DNA of 9,517 bases from Candidatus Sericytochromatia bacterium (GTDB lineage: Bacteria > Cyanobacteriota > Sericytochromatia > UBA7694). Under the pieces are notes generated by a model. The model did no database searches and had not been told where the DNA came from. It saw nothing but the letters and a program-made list of their open reading frames with translations. A program made the position numbers and the translations under genes. Location: NCBI GenBank assembly GCA_913773825.1, contig CAJYHH010000081.1, positions 1 to 9,517 of the forward strand, given 5' to 3'. Within the stretch, counting starts at the first letter, position 1, and every line of letters begins with the position of its first letter. Shown piece after piece: positions 1 to 6,340 of the stretch.

Positions 1-1332
1 AGCAGGGACAGCTTCTGGATTAGCAAAGCTATGCAGAGCCCGGATCAGGCTGCGTCTGTCGCCAGAGCCCAGAATAAACGAGCTAAGTGTCTGGTAAAAA
101 AACTGGTAATTACGAAAGCGCGCTAACTCACGCGCCATTGCATAGCGCACTTCTGGATGAGTCAGCGGGCTAAAAAACAGCCGGGTAATCAACTGGCGAA
201 TATCCGGTCGGTTTTGCTCATGAAAGCGCTGAAATAACAGAGCAATCTGATTTTTAAACTCAGGGTTCTGGACGGCCTGCTCAAGCTCTTGGGAGTTTTC
301 ATAGCTGTTGAGCACCTGGCTGGCCAGATTAGAGCGCGGATGGCGTAAAAAGGTCAGCTCATGTAAAACATGCTGATGCCCAGTCGCTTTAAGCGCTTGG
401 GCTGCTTGTAACGCAACCCAACGTGATGAATCTTCAAAACCTTTGGTAAAAATCTGAGAATCCACAACGCTTTGCTGCTGATGTAACGCGCGAATCACCG
501 CCAGTCTGACCGCAAACTGAGGGGAATCAAAACGTGAGCGGATTAAAGGCAGATGCTCTGCTGTACCCAACTGCCCTAACAAACCTAAAGCAGCCACCTG
601 AACATTGACATCTGTACTATGTGACAGCAAACGAACGGCCAGCGGCAAAGCCTGATGGTCATTTAAGCGCGTTAAGACATGCAGACAAACCGCCTGGGTC
701 TCGGGATCATGAGTGAGTTCCAAGTAGTTTCTTACGGCAGGCTGCACTTCGGCTCCCATCCTCACCAGTAAAGCGGTTAATAACCCCTGATGCCAGTCCC
801 CTAAACGGGGTAATTGTTCAAGAATATGGGCAGCCTGGGTGCTTTCACCCATCTGAGACAGCGCCATCGCCGCAACCAGACTGACTAGAGGTGAAGGATC
901 ATCTAAACTACGCGCCAATAAGCGCCGTGAAGGGTCTTGCCCCAGCAACGCTACGGTTTGCACCGCACGAGCCCGCTGCTCAGGGTCACCTTGCCCATTG
1001 GTCAATCGGCTAACCAGAGCTGGAATATACGGTTCGGCCAGATTTTGCAGCAATTCACGGTCAGCTTCAGCCTTTAAAGCTTTGCGCATCAAATAATCAA
1101 CAAAATAAAGCTCACGGCTCTCAGGAACCTGACGCCAGACCAGTTCTTTATTTTGGCGGCTGAGCAAATAATTTTCAATCAAAGGATCCCAGGAACTCTC
1201 AAGCCCCTCCCAAAAGCGGGCTTTAGCCTGGTTTTTGGCGTGTTGACCGCGGGTTGCCGACATCGCATAAACACCCGCTATTAAGAGCGAGGTGTTGAGG
1301 ATGCCCAGAAGCGCAAAGCCCCAGATGACCAT
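1..1332 (-). CDS. Membrane-anchored HEAT-repeat protein (partial, C-terminus beyond left edge)
   Basis: The frame is open from an ATG at 1330-1332 to base 1, giving 444 visible residues and no stop inside the window. An in-frame TGA lies 21 nt upstream of the ATG with no other start between, and AAAGG sits 7 nt before it, so the start is firm. Residues 2-24 form one hydrophobic helix (VIWGFALLGILNTSLLIAGV), read as a signal anchor. Residues 25-90 are a charged, helical juxtamembrane stretch. From about residue 95 to the edge there are some six or seven HEAT-type helix pairs; the clearest are near 132-163 (LDDPSPLVSLVAAMALSQMG), 227-258 and 260-287, each with the D/P-x-x-x-V-R/A-x-x-A-A pattern. 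HEAT solenoids usually bind protein partners; no catalytic motif is seen. It follows the kinase gene after 79 bp and has its own candidate promoter. Its partner and function are unknown; the HEAT-repeat call is confident, the role is not. Confidence 0.85.
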   Translation of the reverse strand, partial: MVIWGFALLGILNTSLLIAGVYAMSATRGQHAKNQAKARFWEGLESSWDPLIENYLLSRQNKELVWRQVPESRELYFVDYLMRKALKAEADRELLQNLAEPYIPALVSRLTNGQGDPEQRARAVQTVALLGQDPSRRLLARSLDDPSPLVSLVAAMALSQMGESTQAAHILEQLPRLGDWHQGLLTALLVRMGAEVQPAVRNYLELTHDPETQAVCLHVLTRLNDHQALPLAVRLLSHSTDVNVQVAALGLLGQLGTAEHLPLIRSRFDSPQFAVRLAVIRALHQQQSVVDSQIFTKGFEDSSRWVALQAAQALKATGHQHVLHELTFLRHPRSNLASQVLNSYENSQELEQAVQNPEFKNQIALLFQRFHEQNRPDIRQLITRLFFSPLTHPEVRYAMARELARFRNYQFFYQTLSSFILGSGDRRSLIRALHSFANPEAVPA

Positions 1333-1339
1333 CTGCCTA

Positions 1340-1344
1340 CCTTT
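1340..1344 (-). promoter_or_regulatory. Ribosome binding site of the HEAT-repeat gene
   Basis: AAAGG on the minus strand lies 7 nt before the ATG at 1332. It supports this start and contrasts with the coupled genes of the window, which lack a clear Shine-Dalgarno. Confidence 0.55.
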
Positions 1345-1359
1345 GACCGGTCAGACCGG
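1345..1359. repeat. Palindrome just before the HEAT-repeat gene
   Basis: Two overlapping dyads are seen. GACCGGTC (1345-1352) is a perfect 8-bp palindrome. CCGGTC-A-GACCGG (1347-1359) has 6-bp arms around one base. They lie between the predicted transcription start and the Shine-Dalgarno of the HEAT gene, a position that would suit an operator or a small 5' UTR hairpin. No T-run follows, so it is not an intrinsic terminator. The sequence is seen; the role is inferred. Confidence 0.35.
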
Positions 1360-1372
1360 CATTGTTTCTACG

Positions 1373-1401
1373 ATCATAGGGATTCTGAGCACGGATCGCA
1401 A
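1373..1401 (-). promoter_or_regulatory. Candidate sigma-70-type promoter for the HEAT-repeat gene
   Basis: On the minus strand TTGCGA (1396-1401, 4 of 6 to the consensus -35) and TATGAT (1373-1378, 5 of 6 to the consensus -10) are separated by exactly 17 bp. Transcription would start near 1366, leaving a leader of about 35 nt that contains the palindrome and the AAAGG ribosome binding site. It lies just after the kinase stop codon and would let the HEAT gene be expressed apart from the kinase. Read-through from upstream is not excluded. Confidence 0.5.
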
Positions 1402-1411
1402 GTCCCTGCTC
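1387..1411 (-). other. Hairpin directly after the kinase stop codon
   Basis: Starting with the first base after the kinase TGA, the transcript can fold as GAGCA, a G-G mismatch, GGA, a 7-nt loop, UCC, a G, then UGCUC. That is 5 + 3 base pairs. The bases after it (AGAATCCC) are not a U-run, so it does not qualify as an intrinsic terminator; it could protect the 3' end or slow ribosomes or polymerase. Its loop region overlaps the -35 box of the candidate HEAT promoter. Confidence 0.3.
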
Positions 1412-4400
1412 TCATCTCCTTCTCGACCTGTGAGGCACGGGCCGTGGTGAAACGGTCGGCTTAGTCTGGCAAACAGGTTTACAGGCTGCACTTAAACCCC
1501 GTGCGCAGGCCATACTCCAGTCTTCAAGCGCCTGCGGGCAGTTATGTAACTGCTTATATATTCCAGCCCGATTATTAAAGTACAGCGCTTCAGGCTTGAC
1601 CTCAATGGCACGTGAATAATAACCCAAAGCCTGCTGCGGCTGCCCAATTCGCTCATAGACATAGCCTAAATTATTTAGGGCTTTGTCATACTGGGGATTG
1701 ATTTTAATGGCATGTTCATAGGCCTGCTGAGCCTCTGGCAATTTTTTCGCATCGTCATAGACTAAACCTAGATTGAGCCAGGCTGTAGCATAATTTTTGT
1801 TTTGCGTGGCTGCCTTTTGAAAATCGCTAATCGCCTGTTCAACTTCCCCAAGCCCCTGACGGCAAAGCCCCCGAATATTATATGCCGAGGCATAGGGCTG
1901 CTGTAGGCGAATCGCTTCTGTAGCCTCATGTACACAGAGTAAATAGTTCTGCTGACTCCAGTAAAGTTCGGCTTTGTTATATCGGGGCAATGCATAATCT
2001 GGCGCCAGGGCAATTGCATGATCAAAATCAATCATAGCCTGTTCCCGACGCCCCTGCTCATAGTGCAGACGGCCACGATTATTATAGGGAAACTGATAAT
2101 TGGGATCTAAAGCCAAGGCCTGATTAAAGGCGGCTAGCGCTTCTTCAGGCTTCTCTTGGGCCTGGTAAATCAGACCTAAATAGTTAAGTGAACTCAAGTG
2201 GTCAGGCTGAAGCTTAAGCTGGGCTTTAAAATGCTGAATCGCTGCTGGGTAGTTTTCGAGAAAATAATAGTTATAACCTAAATTATGTTCAGCAGTATCA
2301 GCATGAATCTTGGGATCTAGTTTAAGGGCTTGTTCATAATCTTTTACCGCTAAAAGGTGTTCACCGAGCTGACCATAGCTATAACCCCGACTAAAATACA
2401 AATCTGCCAGATCGATTTGATTGTCCGGTTCGCCGTCAGGTTTAAGCGCAGCCGTAAAATACTGAATCGCTAAAGGGTATTGCCGATTGCGATAAAACGC
2501 ATAGGCTTGATTGAGGTATTCATTTGCACTCATGGCAGGAAGCACAGCGGCTGTTGGCGCGGGCTTGGGAAGCGTTGTGGGCCTGCGCTGCTCACGCAGC
2601 CCCAACCAGCCAATCAGAATCAAGCTACAGCCCACAGCCAAGGCTAATTTATAAGGACGCCGCCTTGCCCGCTGAGCGGGCTCACTCACCGATGGCTCAG
2701 GCTGGACGCTGGCCTGGGCCGCATTCATTCTTGCCTGTCGCTGTTTGCGCGTCGATTTTCGCTGTTTTGTTTGCTGGCTATCTGCTTTAAAAACAGGCGG
2801 AACCAAAGGCTTAGGAATACCCGATGCTTCAGACACAGTTATTTCTATTGGCTGGGTTAATGTTAGCAAGGGAGCCTGTTCAGCTTCTGGTTCAGTCTCT
2901 GGTTCAGCTTCTGGTTCAGCTTCTGGTTCAGTCTCTGGTTCAGTCTCTGGTTCAGTCTCTGATTCAGCTTCTGATTCAGCTTCTGATTCAGCTTCTGGTT
3001 CAGTCTCTGATTCAGTCTCTGATTCAGTCTCTGATTCAGTCTCTGGTTCAGCTTCAGAGCTTACTCTATGATCCATTTCAGAATCATGCTCAACCTCTTT
3101 GCCAGCTAAATCAGTTAACTCGACTGACTCAGTTTGTTCAGTTAAATCAATCTGAGTATGATCAGCACTTGTTTCTAGGCTTGGTATGAGTTCAGTTACA
3201 TTTTCAGACTCAAGCGCAGCTTTTGCTTGAGTCTGAACTTCAGCATTAACATCAGCTAAAAGCTCTACAACTGGATCTGAGACGGAATCAGCAATTTGAT
3301 CTAACTCAGGCTCAGACTCTGCTTGAGTTAAAACGTCAGCCTCTATAACGGACTCATCTGCAACAGGCTGGTTTTGAAGTTCTGGTTCAGATTTTGATTC
3401 AGATAGCTGTGAGTCAGCTTGCTCATTTTGTTCTGATTGAGCCTGCTCAACAGGAGCAATCGACGGTTCGTGATTCAGCTCAGGTCTTAAATCCTGGGAT
3501 AATTCAAATTGAGGTTCAACTTCAGGCTCAGCTTTTAATTCAAGTTCTAACCCAGACTCAAGCGCAACTTCAGGCTCTAATTCCAAGTCAGCTTCAGGTA
3601 AAGCTTGTGACCCACTGGTTTGAATAGAATCGTCAGCCCAGTCAACTTCAGGCGATGGCTCATGCTCTGAAGTGGGTTCTGATACTGGCTCAGAGTCTAA
3701 CTCACGCTCTGGTTCTGCCTGTTCTACCTCAGCAGAGGGTTCAGGTTCTGCTACAGGTTCCGTAAGATTGTCTGTATCCACCGGATTAGCAGGCTCTGGT
3801 TGAATCTCAAACTCAGGCTCTGAAAGTGAATTAACGCTTGGCTCAGAGAAAAACTCATCAGGCTCCCGCTGCTGTTCGGAACCTGCTTCAGGCAAAGTCT
3901 CAACCCAGTCAGCTAGAGGCCCATCAGAAACAACATGCCCTGCTTCAGATTCCTGCACAGATGTATCAATGGGCTCTGCATCTGTCTCTGCATCTGTCTC
4001 TGCAGCGGGTTCTGCTGGAGCTTCAGGCTCAGGTAGAGGCTTTGGGCTTTTTTCAGTTGTTTCAAAGGCTTCAAGCACCCGTAAAAGCGTGGCAGCATCA
4101 GCAAAGCGGGCCTCAGGAATCGGGTGAATCATTTTATCGATGATTCGAGCAAATAAATCCGAGACCTGAACATAAGGTCTAAAATCAGGACGGCGATTGA
4201 CTTGGGGCAGCTTCCAGGGCTCTTGTTGCGAAAGCAACTGAATCAGCGTCATGCCTAAAGCATATTGATCACTTGCTGGCACAGCGCGATCAGCCAATTG
4301 CTCAATTGGCATGTACCCCAGCGTGCCAATCGTATTGTAAGCTTTTGCACTCGCGCCTTTGACAGCGCCAAAATCCACCAGATACACTTTGCGATCACTT

Positions 4401-4861
4401 AATCGGATTAAAAGATTACTCGGCTTAATGTCACGATGAATCATCGGTATCGGCAAACCGTGAAGGTACACCAAAACTTTGGCCACAATTTTGGCAATCG
4501 CCAGGACTTCAGCTTGAGTAAAGCGTTTGCCAGCCAGCAGCAAAGCCCCTAAATCAGGCCCTTTGATATATTCCTGAACCAGATACAGATTTTCAGACTG
4601 CGTTGAGTAAGCGGCTGGCTCACGAATCAGATCAACCACATCAGGGAGATTGGGATGATCCAGGCTGGCCAATTGCCCAAGCTGCTGAATCACCCGCTCG
4701 GGATTTTGCCAGGCTTCTAGTTTGCCTAACTGCAGCTGTTTAATAATCAGTTTGGGCGTTGTGCTTTTACGCGGATGGGCCAGCCAGGTAATAGCTGCAC
4801 CCTTCCGATTTAACGCTTTTTCAAGAACATAGCGGCCGTCTAGACGGCTTGTGGTTTCCAT
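1412..4861 (-). CDS. Transmembrane Ser/Thr protein kinase with acidic repeat linker and C-terminal TPR domain
   Basis: This is a 1149-residue protein starting from the ATG at 4859-4861, which overlaps galE by 22 nt. An in-frame TTG at 4879 would add six residues; neither start has a good Shine-Dalgarno. Domains: a protein kinase at residues 10-265; an acidic Glu/Pro/Ser/Thr-rich, probably disordered linker at about 271-680; a basic stretch at 690-738; one membrane helix at 739-755; and about ten TPRs from 777 to about 1128, ending in a basic tail (HRSRRR). Catalytic landmarks are Lys41, HRDIKPSN (142-149), DFG (163-165), PIE for APE (185-187), Asp198 and Arg252. The Gly-rich loop is degenerate (LNRKGAAITW) and Gln60 falls where the helix-C Glu is expected. 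The basic flank suggests a cytoplasmic kinase with TPRs outside. LVDFGAVK and GTLGYMP-EQ resemble cyanobacterial-type kinases. Its substrate and stimulus are unknown. Confidence 0.9.
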   Translation of the reverse strand: METTSRLDGRYVLEKALNRKGAAITWLAHPRKSTTPKLIIKQLQLGKLEAWQNPERVIQQLGQLASLDHPNLPDVVDLIREPAAYSTQSENLYLVQEYIKGPDLGALLLAGKRFTQAEVLAIAKIVAKVLVYLHGLPIPMIHRDIKPSNLLIRLSDRKVYLVDFGAVKGASAKAYNTIGTLGYMPIEQLADRAVPASDQYALGMTLIQLLSQQEPWKLPQVNRRPDFRPYVQVSDLFARIIDKMIHPIPEARFADAATLLRVLEAFETTEKSPKPLPEPEAPAEPAAETDAETDAEPIDTSVQESEAGHVVSDGPLADWVETLPEAGSEQQREPDEFFSEPSVNSLSEPEFEIQPEPANPVDTDNLTEPVAEPEPSAEVEQAEPERELDSEPVSEPTSEHEPSPEVDWADDSIQTSGSQALPEADLELEPEVALESGLELELKAEPEVEPQFELSQDLRPELNHEPSIAPVEQAQSEQNEQADSQLSESKSEPELQNQPVADESVIEADVLTQAESEPELDQIADSVSDPVVELLADVNAEVQTQAKAALESENVTELIPSLETSADHTQIDLTEQTESVELTDLAGKEVEHDSEMDHRVSSEAEPETESETESETESETEPEAESEAESEAESETEPETEPETEPEAEPEAEPETEPEAEQAPLLTLTQPIEITVSEASGIPKPLVPPVFKADSQQTKQRKSTRKQRQARMNAAQASVQPEPSVSEPAQRARRRPYKLALAVGCSLILIGWLGLREQRRPTTLPKPAPTAAVLPAMSANEYLNQAYAFYRNRQYPLAIQYFTAALKPDGEPDNQIDLADLYFSRGYSYGQLGEHLLAVKDYEQALKLDPKIHADTAEHNLGYNYYFLENYPAAIQHFKAQLKLQPDHLSSLNYLGLIYQAQEKPEEALAAFNQALALDPNYQFPYNNRGRLHYEQGRREQAMIDFDHAIALAPDYALPRYNKAELYWSQQNYLLCVHEATEAIRLQQPYASAYNIRGLCRQGLGEVEQAISDFQKAATQNKNYATAWLNLGLVYDDAKKLPEAQQAYEHAIKINPQYDKALNNLGYVYERIGQPQQALGYYSRAIEVKPEALYFNNRAGIYKQLHNCPQALEDWSMACARGLSAACKPVCQTKPTVSPRPVPHRSRRR
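2881..3048 (-). repeat. Fourteen-unit 12-bp tandem repeat inside the kinase linker
   Basis: Fourteen consecutive 12-bp units fit one consensus, cag(ct or tc)tctg(g or a)tt on the + strand, and a degenerate fifteenth unit follows at 3049-3060. Only two places vary, each with two states. In the kinase frame these give four tetrapeptides: EPEA, EPET, ESEA and ESET. All 14 units are in frame, so gain or loss of units would change linker length (about residues 605-660) without a frameshift. No spacers separate the units, so this is not a CRISPR array. Confidence 0.9.
3974..3997 (-). repeat. Short 12-bp duplication in the kinase linker
   Basis: The unit ctctgcatctgt occurs twice in a row, followed by a partial third copy, and encodes the AETDAETDAE segment near the start of the acidic linker. 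It is a second, smaller case of 12-bp in-frame duplication in the same gene, suggesting that the linker grew by repeated tetrapeptide duplication. Confidence 0.6.
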
Positions 4862-5823
4862 CGCTGCTGCCAGTTCCAAGCTGTCTCAAGAATGGTGTCG
4901 ATTTCGGCATATTGAGGCTGCCAGCCTAATAAATCGAAGGCCTTACGACTGCTGCCAATCAAAACGGGTGGGTCACCTTCACGGCGTGGCTGTTCGCTAA
5001 CAGGCACAGGCAGACCCGTAACGCGCTCTGCAGCTTGAATCACCTCACGTACAGAATGCCCCTGGCCATTGCCCAGATTAAAGGCTTCACTGCGGCCGGT
5101 TTCGCGTAAAAACTGCAGCGCCAGCCAATGAGCCTGAGCTAGATCTAAAACATGAATATAGTCACGGACGCAGGTGCCGTCAGGTGTATCATAATCGTTA
5201 CCAAAGACCGACAGCGCTGGACGATGACCCTGCACAGCCTCAAGCAGCAGCGGAATCAGATGGGTCTCAGGCTGGTGACACTCGCCAATTTGACCAGCCG
5301 GATCAGCACCACTGGCGTTGAAATAACGCAAAGACATATAGCGAAAATCATAAGCCCGGGCATAGTCTTCTAACACAAACTCAATCGCTAACTTTGTGCG
5401 CCCATAAGGATTGATGGGGTTAGTGGGATGATCTTCTGTTAAAGGCAAAAATTGCGGCATACCATAAATGGCGCAGGTTGAAGAAAAGACAAAATCCCGC
5501 ACCCCTTCGCTCAGCAGTGTATCAAGCAGGGTCAAGGTACGAGAGACATTATTGGCATAATAAAGCGCAGGCTCTTTAACCGACTCACCGACGGCAATTA
5601 AGCCAGCAAAATTCATCACGCCCGTCACGCCGTATTGACGAATACAGCTGCTTAGACGTTCAGCATCGCCAATGTCGCCAACCACCAGATCGGCACCTAG
5701 CAGTGACTCTGCATGACCCTGGCTAAGATTGTCATAAACAACCAATGGAACATTCAGCGCACGTAGATATTGAACCACGTGGGAGCCGATATAACCGGCT
5801 CCCCCGAGAATCGCCAGCGTCAC
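4840..5823 (-). CDS. galE: UDP-glucose 4-epimerase
   Basis: This is a 327-residue extended short-chain dehydrogenase, close to the usual length of about 330-340, that interconverts UDP-glucose and UDP-galactose in the cytoplasm using bound NAD. Seen: the NAD-binding GGAGYIGSH at residues 7-15, the beta-2 end VVYDNLSQGH (28-37), FSSTCAIYG (113-121) with Thr116 in the catalytic Ser/Thr position, the YGRTK pair Tyr140/Lys144, YFNASGADP (167-175), and RREGDPP (280-286) near the sugar-binding side. The start is a GTG at 5821-5823, forced because the Rossmann strand begins right after it and the next Met is residue 70. That GTG shares one base with the lipoprotein stop (TAGTG), implying translational coupling. 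Leu288 replaces the Tyr299 gatekeeper of E. coli GalE, so UDP-GlcNAc/UDP-GalNAc may also be accepted (inference). It could supply a donor for the nearby GT41-like enzyme. Confidence 0.93.
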   Translation of the reverse strand: MTLAILGGAGYIGSHVVQYLRALNVPLVVYDNLSQGHAESLLGADLVVGDIGDAERLSSCIRQYGVTGVMNFAGLIAVGESVKEPALYYANNVSRTLTLLDTLLSEGVRDFVFSSTCAIYGMPQFLPLTEDHPTNPINPYGRTKLAIEFVLEDYARAYDFRYMSLRYFNASGADPAGQIGECHQPETHLIPLLLEAVQGHRPALSVFGNDYDTPDGTCVRDYIHVLDLAQAHWLALQFLRETGRSEAFNLGNGQGHSVREVIQAAERVTGLPVPVSEQPRREGDPPVLIGSSRKAFDLLGWQPQYAEIDTILETAWNWQQRWKPQAV

Positions 5824-6257
5824 TAATTACTGCTGGGGCTGCCGCTGACAGTCGGGGCAGGTGTGCCAGCACAACGCTTCAGGTCCATACTCAGCGGCGT
5901 ACCAGTGGCGGTGGCGCGAATGACAGAACCATCTACTTTAAGTTTAAACGGAATATTAACACTGACACCGCTTGGTTTCAGCTCACCTGAAGCCTGATCA
6001 TATTCAATCAGAATATTATTAAGCGGTACGGTGTTACCAGCGGCTTTGGCTGAGCCATTAACTGTATAGGTATTTACACCCGTGCCTTTGGCAATATTGA
6101 CGCGGGCTGAAGCAGCACCAAACAGAGCGTCACCTTCCCAGCAGCCAGCCAGAGTATCAGGGGTAATCGGCAGCACGGGACCGCTACAAGCAGCCAGCAG
6201 CAGAGCGCCAGCCATGGCGACTAAGGACGTAGATTTAAAAGAACGCATCAACTTCAT
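5823..6257 (-). CDS. Small lipoprotein of unknown function
   Basis: The gene encodes 144 residues from an ATG at 6255-6257, chosen because AGAGG lies 5 nt before it and because it gives a textbook signal: MKLMRSFK, a hydrophobic stretch, then the lipobox LLLAAC with the lipidated Cys at residue 24. A frame extension upstream to 6284 lacks these properties. Ser follows the Cys, and no Asp is present at that place, which by the E. coli rule favours the outer membrane. The mature part has a Gly-Cys-Trp-Glu-Gly motif (about residues 42-46), alternating polar and hydrophobic strands that suggest a small beta-sheet domain, one more Cys near the end (KRCAG) that could pair with the first, and a Pro/Ser/Thr-rich tail. 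No family is recognised. It opens the lipoprotein-galE-kinase block and overlaps galE by 1 nt. Confidence 0.8.
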   Translation of the reverse strand: MKLMRSFKSTSLVAMAGALLLAACSGPVLPITPDTLAGCWEGDALFGAASARVNIAKGTGVNTYTVNGSAKAAGNTVPLNNILIEYDQASGELKPSGVSVNIPFKLKVDGSVIRATATGTPLSMDLKRCAGTPAPTVSGSPSSN

Positions 6258-6262
6258 AGGTG

Positions 6263-6267
6263 CCTCT
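6263..6267 (-). promoter_or_regulatory. Ribosome binding site of the lipoprotein gene
   Basis: AGAGG on the minus strand lies 5 nt before the ATG at 6257. It decides this start over the longer frame that begins at 6284. Confidence 0.55.
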
Positions 6268-6286
6268 AGATTAAAAGATCCCACTA

Positions 6287-6295
6287 ATCATAACA
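6287..6295 (-). promoter_or_regulatory. Candidate extended -10 promoter for the lipoprotein-galE-kinase block
   Basis: The minus strand reads TGTTATGAT, an extended -10 (TGn plus TATGAT, 5 of 6 to consensus). No good -35 is seen 16-18 bp upstream, which extended -10 promoters tolerate. Transcription would start near 6280, giving a leader of about 23 nt. It lies in the 83-bp gap after the GT41 gene, where no convincing intrinsic terminator was found, so read-through is also possible. Confidence 0.4.
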
Positions 6296-6340
6296 AACGC
6301 CATAAGCGATTGGCTATCAGGGGCTAGCGCAAAACCTGAC

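Noticed and set aside
1347..1411. Intrinsic terminator after the kinase gene
   Set aside because: The hairpin and the palindrome are not followed by a run of T on the minus strand.
2881..3048. CRISPR-like tandem array
   Set aside because: The units are 12 bp, directly adjacent, without unique spacers, and keep the kinase frame.
2745..3189. Two overlapping + strand open frames with Ser-Gly and Leu-Val-Gln repeats
   Set aside because: They are the opposite-strand reading of the 12-bp repeat inside the kinase linker; they have no independent support.
4862..4879. TTG start six codons upstream for the kinase
   Set aside because: The ATG at 4861 is a stronger codon, directly precedes the kinase domain, and needs a smaller overlap with galE; the TTG has no better Shine-Dalgarno.
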